Source: Porphyromonas sp. oral taxon 275
Lineage (GTDB): Bacteria > Bacteroidota > Bacteroidia > Bacteroidales > Porphyromonadaceae
NCBI RefSeq assembly: GCF_018127745.1
Contig: NZ_CP072333.1
Location: forward strand, 620,001 to 684,000
Length of the DNA: 64,000 nucleotides
Direction: 5' to 3'
Shown: in pieces, positions 53,433 through 62,931 of the stretch
Layout: each line of letters starts with the position of its first letter
How positions within the stretch are numbered: the first letter of the stretch is position 1
Position numbers and translations under genes: made by a program
The notes under the pieces: model-generated
Database searches by the model: none
What the model was told of the DNA's origin: nothing
Seen by the model: only the letters and a program-made list of their open reading frames with translations

Positions 53433-54635
53433 TTACTTTCTTATTCCGCAGAAGTCCAACTCGATCTTGTTGGTGTCGCGAGTGAGGGTCTTGAAAGGTG
53501 CATGCGCTGTCAGGAAGGCAACGATGTCGGCACGCTGATAGGCCTCACGATAGTCCGTGAGCGTGTAGTCCTTGTAGCTCGAGACGTTGGGCTCTACGAT
53601 GAGGAGCTGATGCTCGGGGTGTTCACGCTGTACCTGCTCCACGATGTGTATCGCTGGGGATTCACGCAGGTCGTCGATGTCGGGCTTGAAGGCGAGGCCC
53701 ATCAGTGCAATGACAGGCTTGCGACCATGCTTCAGCTCGAATTCTAGAGCCGTGCTGTGGATGCGCTCGGCGCACCATACTGGCTTGTAGTTATTGCGCT
53801 CACGTACAAGCGCAATCATTTGGCTTTCACCTGGGAAGGCAGCCGTGAGGAAGTAGGGGTCTACTGCGATGCAGTGACCACCGACGCCGCAGCCTGGCTG
53901 GAGGATGTTGACTCGTGGGTGCTTGTTCGCTAGCTCAATGAGCTCCCATACGTTGATCCCAGCCTTGTCGCAGATTAGCGAGAGCTCATTGGCGAAGGCG
54001 ATCTGAGCATCGCGGCTAGCGTTCTCCGTCAGCTTGCACATCTCTGCTGTACGGGCATTGGTGGGGTGCAGCTTGCCCTGGACGAACTGAGCATAGAAGC
54101 TCTGTGCCTTAGCCGTTGACTCGGGATTGACCCCTCCGATGACACGGTCATTGTGCACCAACTCGTGGATCACATTGCCTGGGAGTACACGCTCGGGGCA
54201 ATAAGCAACGTAAATCTTATCCTTGAGTTCGGGGCGTTGGCTGAAGATGAGTTCAGCCATCAGCTCCGTCGTACCTACAGGAGAGGTGGACTCGATGACA
54301 AAGAGGTCTCCTTCCTTGAGGAGAGGGAGTGCTGCGCGGGTGGCAGCCTCTACATAGGATATGTCGGGCTCATGATCTCCCTTGAATGGGGTGGGGACGA
54401 CGATGAAGTACGCGTCACTAACCTCAGGGCTTGTCTGGGCATGCATCTGTCCCGTGCGTACGACCTCCTGCAGAAGCTCCTGTAGACCAGGCTCTACGAT
54501 ATGCAATTCCCCCGCGTTGGTCTTTGCGACAACGTCGGGATTGATGTCAACACCGCAGACCTTAACACCATGCTTGGCTGCGATGATAGCAGTGGGGAGG
54601 CCGATGTAGCCTAGCCCGAGGAAACAAGCTTTCAT
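53433..54635 (-). CDS. wecC: UDP-N-acetyl-D-mannosamine dehydrogenase
   Basis: 400 residues. LGLGYIGLPTAIIAAKHGVKVCGVDIN at the N-terminus, ESTSPVGTTE, the catalytic Cys in LQPGCGVGGHCIAVDPYFL and LMGLAFKPDIDDLRESPA. The GVGGHCI and TSP features distinguish it from the UDP-glucose enzyme 8 kb away. It turns UDP-ManNAc from WecB into UDP-ManNAcA. Confidence 0.93.
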   Translation of the reverse strand: MKACFLGLGYIGLPTAIIAAKHGVKVCGVDINPDVVAKTNAGELHIVEPGLQELLQEVVRTGQMHAQTSPEVSDAYFIVVPTPFKGDHEPDISYVEAATRAALPLLKEGDLFVIESTSPVGTTELMAELIFSQRPELKDKIYVAYCPERVLPGNVIHELVHNDRVIGGVNPESTAKAQSFYAQFVQGKLHPTNARTAEMCKLTENASRDAQIAFANELSLICDKAGINVWELIELANKHPRVNILQPGCGVGGHCIAVDPYFLTAAFPGESQMIALVRERNNYKPVWCAERIHSTALEFELKHGRKPVIALMGLAFKPDIDDLRESPAIHIVEQVQREHPEHQLLIVEPNVSSYKDYTLTDYREAYQRADIVAFLTAHAPFKTLTRDTNKIELDFCGIRK

Positions 54636-54687
54636 TATGACGATTCCTAAATAATGGTTGAAATTTGAAACTTTGAAAAATACCCTC

Positions 54688-55698
54688 TTAGCGAAGGTAG
54701 TAAAAAGTGCTGAATATTACGTGTTGTAAGGTCTTAGGAAGATATAAGTAAATCCAGCGCATGACACGGAGAGAGAGAGGTCTTCGTATGTCTGCGGAGG
54801 TCACCTTCTTCCTGTATTCGGCTAATCTTCGGAGCAGCTCTAGCTTCTCTTGATTACTCACCGCTCCTCTATAAGCATAGGCAATTGTGCGAAAAAGAGT
54901 GCTACAAAGAAAGGCGTTAATCTCTCGTTCGTATGAAGTACTTTTAATAGTGAAATGCTCCGAAACGTCTTTGAAAGACTTGTCTAGATACTTGAGGGCA
55001 CGTTCAGACTCAGTATAGGGATGGAGTCTATGAGTTAGGCTTCCAGAGCTCTGTCTATATAAGTACTCGGTGGCTGGGCATAGGTGTATCCTATCCACAT
55101 GTTGCATGTAGCTCAGTACAAATAAATGATCCTCATGAAAAGATATGCTTGCGTCAAAGCAGAGAGCATACTGATGGATGAGGTTCGTATTGAAGAGCTT
55201 AAGTACCGGATGCCCTGCGTGTAGTAGCCTATATTGAGGAATCAACTGGGGAGCTGTAGCCATCGTGATCGTCTCTCTAGGGTATTTCAAAACCGAGAGC
55301 TGAGTTTGCAAGTCTTCAGTCATGACTTGCATCCCTTGTATTACGAGCGTGGTTGGGGCAAGTGCCCCTTGCTCCCAGAAAGCCCTAAGATAGTCGGGGC
55401 CTATAACATCGTCCGAATCAACAAAGCATAGCCACGGAGCACATGCCACCTCTATCCCTTTATTGCGTGCGGCTCCAGGACCTGCATTGTCCTGAGAGAA
55501 GACCTTTACTCGAGAATCCTTTTGCTGATATTCTTGGCAGATCGCGAGTGAATCATCTTGGCTTCCATCATCGATAAGAATCAACTCGAAGGTAGGAAGA
55601 CTCTGTGCTAGGACGCTCTCTATGCATTCCTTAAGATAGGCCGCAGCATTATATACGGGGACGATAACAGAGACTACAGCTTGCTGGGGCGCTTCCAT
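54688..55698 (-). CDS. Glycosyltransferase, GT2 family
   Basis: 336 residues. GT-A fold: VSVIVPVYNAAAYLKECIESVLAQSLPTFELILIDDGSQDDSLAICQEY, then the DxD in LCFVDSDDVIGPDYL. Inverting family; sugar unknown. It overlaps the flippase gene by 25 bases. Confidence 0.92.
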   Translation of the reverse strand: MEAPQQAVVSVIVPVYNAAAYLKECIESVLAQSLPTFELILIDDGSQDDSLAICQEYQQKDSRVKVFSQDNAGPGAARNKGIEVACAPWLCFVDSDDVIGPDYLRAFWEQGALAPTTLVIQGMQVMTEDLQTQLSVLKYPRETITMATAPQLIPQYRLLHAGHPVLKLFNTNLIHQYALCFDASISFHEDHLFVLSYMQHVDRIHLCPATEYLYRQSSGSLTHRLHPYTESERALKYLDKSFKDVSEHFTIKSTSYEREINAFLCSTLFRTIAYAYRGAVSNQEKLELLRRLAEYRKKVTSADIRRPLSLRVMRWIYLYLPKTLQHVIFSTFYYLR

Positions 55699-57209
55699 AA
55701 TTTTGCCTTAATGAACCCTAAAATTTGGTTGCGTTCATTTCTCCTGAGACCAATCATATAGATTGTAAGGATACCTAGTGCTGACACACTAAGACTCCGA
55801 AGTCCAATAGCTACCAAATCTGACCCCGTAATATATCCTCTGAGTACATAGCCCAGTGCAAACAAGACCATGGATACCCCTACGATTGGGGAAAGAAAGT
55901 ATAGATAGCGTCGTATAGAAAGGCCCGTCTGGGTTGCTACTATATATAGACGTACGAGCTGGGCTACGCACTCTGCTAGTAGATATACTCCGATGACTTG
56001 AGAGGGGGATATGCTAGTGAACTTGAGTAAAAGATACGCAGCTGGAATGACAAGCAGAAGTATGCCCCCTTCGAAGATCTGGAATCTCCGAATGTTTCCC
56101 GTAGCATGTATTGCTGTAAGGAGGGGGATCTTCAGAGGAGAGACGAGTTCAACACAGAGGAACATGACAGACATTCCAACCGTATAAGGGGGGACCTCTC
56201 CAAGCCATAGCCGGAGTATGGCTTCTATTGACGTGAATAGAGGAGCGACCAATAAAAGAGTAAGGAAGAAGCCGTATTTGGAGGATATAAGAACGAGCTT
56301 ATACACCTCTTCTTTGTTGCCGAGGGCGTATTGCTTGATAATTTGTGGGCGTACAGCTGTCTGGAAGCCTAAAATTATGTTCTCTACTGCTGCCTGTATT
56401 TGTACAGCGAACCCCCGGGCCGCATTAGCGACTGGGCCGAAGAAGAGATTGAGTAGAATATTGATGCCTTGAGTGTAGCCAATCACGGAAAGGCTGCCTG
56501 AGGCATTCCAGCCTACGAAGCCGAGAACCTCCTTGCCGATAGCCTTGTCGTATCTTGGTTTGGCTCGCTCCTGTTTGAATTTGGAGCGGCAGACAATGAG
56601 GTATGCCAGCCGAATGATAATCTGGGAGACGAGCGTGAAGACCCCAAAGTAGAGGAGTCGATCAGCGTCAAGATAACTAAGTAGACAGACGGATAGGAGC
56701 TTAAGCATAGCCTCGCCGATGGCAATGTAGGCATATATATCCATTCGCTCATGCGCCATGATTAGCGAGTTGTCTGGCACCGCGATGATGGATACTGCGG
56801 CAGAGATCGCAGAGCATTGTAGTAGCCAGAAAGCTGTGTCAGCTCGGTCTACAGGGATGTCGAGTATAGAGTAAACAAGGTAGTGGGCAAAGAGCTGCGT
56901 GACGACTAAGAGAAGAATCGCAAGCGCAAGATGAAGGAATTGCAAAGTTGCATAGTAGGCCCGCACCTTCTCCACGATCCCCTCCCCCAATGCGTAGGTG
57001 ATGAAGCGCGATGAGGCCCCAGCCAGTGAGGAATTGAGGAAGGATAAGGATACGATGATTCCCCCGATGAGATTGTATATACCCAAGTCTACCACCCCTA
57101 GACTCTGAAGCAATACACGGGAGGAATACAAACTGACCCCAAGCACCAAGATCATGCGCAGGTAGAGGTACAGCGTGTTCTTCGCGATGCGCTTATGCTC
57201 GGATGCCAT
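55674..57209 (-). CDS. Polysaccharide flippase, Wzx-like
   Basis: 511 residues with about 12-14 hydrophobic helices. RFITYALGEGIVEKVRAYYATLQ and GWNASGSLSVIGYTQGINILLNLFFGPVANAARGFAVQIQAAVENIILGFQTAVRPQIIKQYA match the MATE-like flippase family common in O-antigen clusters. It moves lipid-linked repeat units across the inner membrane. AT-rich. Confidence 0.88.
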   Translation of the reverse strand: MASEHKRIAKNTLYLYLRMILVLGVSLYSSRVLLQSLGVVDLGIYNLIGGIIVSLSFLNSSLAGASSRFITYALGEGIVEKVRAYYATLQFLHLALAILLLVVTQLFAHYLVYSILDIPVDRADTAFWLLQCSAISAAVSIIAVPDNSLIMAHERMDIYAYIAIGEAMLKLLSVCLLSYLDADRLLYFGVFTLVSQIIIRLAYLIVCRSKFKQERAKPRYDKAIGKEVLGFVGWNASGSLSVIGYTQGINILLNLFFGPVANAARGFAVQIQAAVENIILGFQTAVRPQIIKQYALGNKEEVYKLVLISSKYGFFLTLLLVAPLFTSIEAILRLWLGEVPPYTVGMSVMFLCVELVSPLKIPLLTAIHATGNIRRFQIFEGGILLLVIPAAYLLLKFTSISPSQVIGVYLLAECVAQLVRLYIVATQTGLSIRRYLYFLSPIVGVSMVLFALGYVLRGYITGSDLVAIGLRSLSVSALGILTIYMIGLRRNERNQILGFIKAKLWKRPSKL

Positions 57210-57247
57210 ATACTCTAATTCCTTGATGGGTCATCTATCCTTGTACC

Positions 57248-58351
57248 CTATCTTTGGGCGGCCTGCAGCCTGCGGGCTACGACGCCGACGAAGGCGAGGT
57301 AGGCGACGTAGTCTAGGATGAGTGTTGCCCAGACGTTCGTAGTCGTGAGGAGTACTAGGTGGAGTACCCCGAGGAGTACCGCGCTCAGCAGAATGATGAG
57401 GCGGGTCTTGGCCTGCGAATAGCCCTGGTCGAGCAGATAGTGATGTATATGATGGCGATCCGCAGAGAATGGGCTGCGGTGCCTGTAGATGCGCAGGAAG
57501 AAGAGGCGCGCCGTGTCGAACATCGGGAGTAGCAGCGGTGCTGCACCCAGTGCCAGGGGGGCTACGTCTAGCCGCGTGATGACCTCGCCAGGCAGGCTCA
57601 GCGACTGAAGCCAAAAGAAGCTGACTATCGCGCCTAGCGTCAGGGAGCCCGTGTCGCCCATGAAGAGCTTGGTCTGGCTCGTGGACCTGCCCCATACATT
57701 ATAGTATAGGAAGGGTATAAGGGTCGCGATCACCGCGCAGGCAAAGACTACAATGCAGCTATGGGCTCCAGTCCCTAGGCAGCTAAAGAGGAGTAGGTAG
57801 AAGCCCATCGAGAGGACAACGAAGCTCGCTGCGAGCCCATCCAGACCATCGATGAGGTTGAAGGCGTTGACGACGAGCATCACGGCTACCACGAGGAGCG
57901 CCATCTGCAGAAGATGCGGCAGCTGTGTGAGGGGCTCGAAGCCTGAAAGCGGAGCTGCGGGCAGCTTGAGTACCAGCAGGATGCCGGCGAGCATCTGTAT
58001 CGGTGCCTTTAGGGTCGCCTTTAGACCCGATAGATCGTCAAAGATCCCTGTGACGTAGAGGATGAGTGTCGCTAGCAGCAGGTGTAGGTACTCCGAATTG
58101 ACCTCAAAGGGAACCTCTCCTGTGAGGAGGGGAGAGAGGAAAGCTGCTAGGGTGAGACCGAATAAAATGCTGGGGAGGAAGCTCAGGCCTCCGAGACGAG
58201 GCACGGGGAGCGTGTGTGAGCTGCGTTCGTTCGGTTGGTCGTACAGCTTGCGCGCGTAGGCAATACGGAGCACCTTCTTGAGTAAAACCCAAGAAAGTAC
58301 TAGCGCGCCAGCGCTAGCAAAGACGACACTTACTAAATCTCCCGTACGCAT
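57248..58351 (-). CDS. Undecaprenyl-phosphate sugar-1-phosphate transferase (WecA/MraY family)
   Basis: 367 residues, about 11 helices. Signature motifs YVTGIFDDLSGLKATLKAPIQ, VNAFNLIDGLDGLAASF and LFMGDTGSLTLG are those of the prenyl-phosphate GlcNAc-1-P transferases. RHHIHHYLLDQGYSQAKTR supplies the conserved HIHH loop. It makes the first lipid-linked sugar of the repeat unit. GC-rich. First gene of the cluster; a promoter lies about 95 bases upstream. Confidence 0.93.
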   Translation of the reverse strand: MRTGDLVSVVFASAGALVLSWVLLKKVLRIAYARKLYDQPNERSSHTLPVPRLGGLSFLPSILFGLTLAAFLSPLLTGEVPFEVNSEYLHLLLATLILYVTGIFDDLSGLKATLKAPIQMLAGILLVLKLPAAPLSGFEPLTQLPHLLQMALLVVAVMLVVNAFNLIDGLDGLAASFVVLSMGFYLLLFSCLGTGAHSCIVVFACAVIATLIPFLYYNVWGRSTSQTKLFMGDTGSLTLGAIVSFFWLQSLSLPGEVITRLDVAPLALGAAPLLLPMFDTARLFFLRIYRHRSPFSADRHHIHHYLLDQGYSQAKTRLIILLSAVLLGVLHLVLLTTTNVWATLILDYVAYLAFVGVVARRLQAAQR

Positions 58352-58446
58352 GTTCGTAATGAGCTTCGATGCTAGAGTTTAAGGTGATTTGATATCAGGC
58401 TATTAGCCGATGTCTACACTTACCGTCATCTAGCCCGGCCTAGTTG

Positions 58447-58478
58447 CAAAGGTAGCGTAAGTCTCGTAGCTGTGCAAG
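58447..58478 (-). promoter_or_regulatory. Promoter of polysaccharide cluster
   Basis: On minus: CTTG (58478-58475), 20 bases, TACCTTTG (58454-58447). One mismatch in the -33 box. Confidence 0.7.
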
Positions 58479-58589
58479 TTTAGGGGCTGAAGTAGGCAGA
58501 ACAGTAGAAAGATGTCAGGAACTGGAGCAGTAAGTCCGCCCGCACTCTTCCTCCTTCGGAGGGCAGATTTAGGGGTAGAAGTGAGGGCG

Positions 58590-58739
58590 CTCAGGGATAA
58601 GCCTCGTCGCGCTGAGGGCTAACTGAAGCCGAGGAAAGTAATATAAGAAATGGAGCTGAGACTTATCAGTCAGCGCGCTGATGGATAAGGGGGACGAGCA
58701 GAAGTTATATAATAAATCTCGCTGAGACCCTGCTTGGGC
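58590..58739. repeat. 22-bp grid repeat array G (7 positions, mixed units)
   Basis: Grid positions 58590, 58612, 58634, 58656, 58678, 58700 and 58722. GC-type units: CTCAGGGATAAGCCTCGT, CTGAGGGCTAACTGAAGC, CTGAGACTTATCAGTCAG, CTGATGGATAAGGGGGAC and CTGAGACCCTGCTTGGGC. AT units: GAAAGTAATATAAGAAAT and AGAAGTTATATAATAAAT. The AT unit resembles the reverse complement of that in array F. Later positions are decayed. Confidence 0.8.
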
Positions 58740-59074
58740 TTTGCTAAGCCCTTGGTGGAAGATCGCCCCAACACTGCTCGGGGCTCGCCGAGGGAGGGCT
58801 GCGGACTCGATGAAGGCCTGTGATTTACTCGCTTGCGAGACTAGTCGTACTTGCCTGAAGGGTAGCTGATGGGAAGGCTGCGGAGGGTGAGCTTAGTTGG
58901 CCTTCTGGAGGGTTTGGCTACTTGATCCGAATATGTCGGTGGCAGAATGTCAAGTTTTGAGCGATATGCGGCCCTCAAGGGAGGGAATCTGCCGTAAATA
59001 GGGTAGAGCGGTGCGCTTCGTAGGGTAGAGCCGGGATGAGATTGCTGAGGTCAAGACTCTAGGCTTCTTGGCAT

Positions 59075-59105
59075 TTTGCTAACTCTAGTTTATTCCTTAG
59101 CTTTG
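59075..59105 (+). promoter_or_regulatory. Promoter of korAB
   Basis: TTTG (59075-59078), 19 bases, TAGCTTTG (59098-59105). Consensus fit; leader of about 155 nt. Confidence 0.8.
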
Positions 59106-59264
59106 TGACAAGCAATAAAGCTACTTAGCTGTTAGAGCAAAGCGACCTCTATCACTTATCAAACGGTGTTCAACGGTGCTACGACCTATGGGCAAGACCC
59201 GTGGGGAGTCCCTCGCGGCCGACTTGCTGTGACATACACATTATTATATAGTTAGTTTAAGACT

Positions 59265-61121
<1,857 letters not shown>

Positions 61122-61125
61122 GATC

Positions 61126-62169
61126 ATGGATACGAATGCAAATGCCGTCAAGCTCGATGCTAAGAGCTTCAAGAGCGACCAGTACGTACGCTGGTGCCCA
61201 GGCTGTGGTGACCACGGCGTGCTGGCGACGCTACAGAAGGCTATGGCCGATGTAGGGGTGACGACGGAGCAGACCGCCGTGATCTCGGGGATCGGCTGCT
61301 CCTCGCGTCTGCCTTACTACATCAATGCCTATGGCTTCCATACGATCCATGGTCGTGCCGCAGCCATCGCTACGGGGCTCAAGACGGCTCGTCCTGACCT
61401 CTGCGTCTGGATCGCCACGGGGGACGGTGATAGCCTCGCTATCGGGGGGAATCACTTCATCCACGCCGTCCGCCGCAATGTGGACCTCAACTTCATCCTC
61501 TTCAATAACCGCATCTATGGGCTGACGAAGGGGCAGTATTCGCCTACCTCCGAGCGCGGCTTCGTCTCCAAGAGCTCACCCTACGGTACGGTGGAGGATC
61601 CCTTCATCCCCGCTGAGCTCTGCTTCGGGGCTCGCGGTCGCTTCTTCGCTCGTTCGCTAGACATCGACATGAAGCTCCTTGGCTCCTGCATGGTAGCAGC
61701 CGCTCAGCATAAGGGGGCTGCCGTCGTAGAGGTGCTGGTGAACTGTGTGATCTTCAACGACGGCGTACACAAGGGGGTAGCAGATCGCGCCACCCGAGAG
61801 GAGCGCTCTATCGTGCTGCGTCACGGAGAGAAGATGATCTTCGGCAAGGATAAGAATAAGGGGATCGTCCTCGATGGGCTTCGCCTCAAGGCTGTGACGA
61901 TCGGCGAGGACGGCTATACGCTGGACGATGTGCTGACGCACGATGCTCATGAGGAGGATCCTACGCTGCACACCATGCTCGCTATGATGGGTACCAATGA
62001 TGATATGCCCGTAGCTATTGGCGTCATCCGCGACGTCGCAGGCATCAGCTACGACGAGGCGGTCACGCAGCAGATCGAGGAGGTCAAGGCTCAGAAGCCA
62101 GGCATTCGCAAGCTCGAGGACGTGCTCCTCAAGGATGCCTACTGGGAAGTCAAGGCCGAGGATCTCTAG
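61126..62169 (+). CDS. korB: 2-oxoglutarate:ferredoxin oxidoreductase, beta subunit
   Basis: 347 residues. WCPGCGDHGVLATLQKAMADVGV, the thiamine diphosphate motif WIATGDGDSLAIGGNHFIHAVRRNVDLNFILFNNRIYGLTKGQYSPTS, and cysteines typical of the beta subunit near VVEVLVNCVIFND. It carries TPP and passes electrons on through an iron-sulfur cluster. Four bases after korA. Confidence 0.94.
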   Translation: MDTNANAVKLDAKSFKSDQYVRWCPGCGDHGVLATLQKAMADVGVTTEQTAVISGIGCSSRLPYYINAYGFHTIHGRAAAIATGLKTARPDLCVWIATGDGDSLAIGGNHFIHAVRRNVDLNFILFNNRIYGLTKGQYSPTSERGFVSKSSPYGTVEDPFIPAELCFGARGRFFARSLDIDMKLLGSCMVAAAQHKGAAVVEVLVNCVIFNDGVHKGVADRATREERSIVLRHGEKMIFGKDKNKGIVLDGLRLKAVTIGEDGYTLDDVLTHDAHEEDPTLHTMLAMMGTNDDMPVAIGVIRDVAGISYDEAVTQQIEEVKAQKPGIRKLEDVLLKDAYWEVKAEDL

Positions 62170-62218
62170 TCCTAGACCATGCCCTGAGCGTAGCATAGCG
62201 CTCGGCGGACAGAAGGAC

Positions 62219-62253
62219 AAAGGGGCTAGCACCACGTAGGTGCTAGCCCCTTT
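62219..62253. terminator. Bidirectional terminator korB / udk
   Basis: A 15-base stem (62219-62233 with 62239-62253) around ACGTA. It has A on the left and T on the right and lies between converging genes. Confidence 0.88.
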
Positions 62254-62279
62254 GCTGTATACTAGGAGGTCGAGGTCGC

Positions 62280-62903
62280 CTAGCGGAGGAGGGAATGGAT
62301 ATTCTCCACCAAGAGGGAGAGGGCCACGGGATTCATGCCGCCCTCGGGGATGATGATGTCGGCGTAGCGCTTGGAGGGCTCTACGAAGTCGCGGTGCATG
62401 GGCTTGACCGTAGAGAAGTACTGCTTGAGCACCGAATTCATGTCGCGTCCACGCTCCTGGACATCGCGCACGAGGCGGCGTGCTAGGCGTACGTCGGCAT
62501 CGGTATCGACGAAGACCTTGACGTCCATCAGTTCGCGCAGCTCCTTATGCTCGAGGATGAGGATACCATCGAGGATGAGCACCTTGGCTGGGTGTACGAG
62601 TACCGTCTGCGGGAGTCGGTTGTGCTCGGTGAAGGAGTAGACGGGGCGCTGGATGCTCTCTCCCTGCTTGAGCTGGCGGATATGCTCGATCATCATATCC
62701 GTGTCGAAGGAGTGCGGATGGTCGTAGTTGAGCTGGGTGCGCTCCTCGAAGCTCAGTTCGTCATGGGCCTTATAGTAGTAGTCGTGACAGAGCGTGGTGA
62801 CGTGCTCCTCGACAAAGGCCTCCTGCAGCTTGCGTACGAGGGTAGACTTACCAGAGGCCGAGCCTCCAGCGACACCAATTACCGTAGTTTGATTAGGACT
62901 CAT
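62280..62903 (-). CDS. udk: Uridine kinase
   Basis: 207 residues from ATG 62903 (MSPNQTTVIGVAGGSASGKSTLV); the open frame extends 44 codons, but they lie over the end of the GH3 gene and have no likeness. P-loop GGSASGKST, then YYYKAHDELSFEERTQLNYDHPHSFDTDMM and DTDADVRLARRLVRDVQERGRD. It phosphorylates uridine and cytidine in salvage. 28 bases after the GH3 stop. Confidence 0.96.
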   Translation of the reverse strand: MSPNQTTVIGVAGGSASGKSTLVRKLQEAFVEEHVTTLCHDYYYKAHDELSFEERTQLNYDHPHSFDTDMMIEHIRQLKQGESIQRPVYSFTEHNRLPQTVLVHPAKVLILDGILILEHKELRELMDVKVFVDTDADVRLARRLVRDVQERGRDMNSVLKQYFSTVKPMHRDFVEPSKRYADIIIPEGGMNPVALSLLVENIHSLLR

Positions 62904-62931
62904 CGGGATGATATTATGCTGATAGTGATAT

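Larger units (their letters stand above)
58352..59264. other. Divergent intergenic region, polysaccharide cluster / korAB
   Basis: Holds the cluster promoter, array G (58590-58739) and the korAB promoter (59075-59105). The stretch 58760-59070 has no recognised gene or RNA. Confidence 0.55.
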
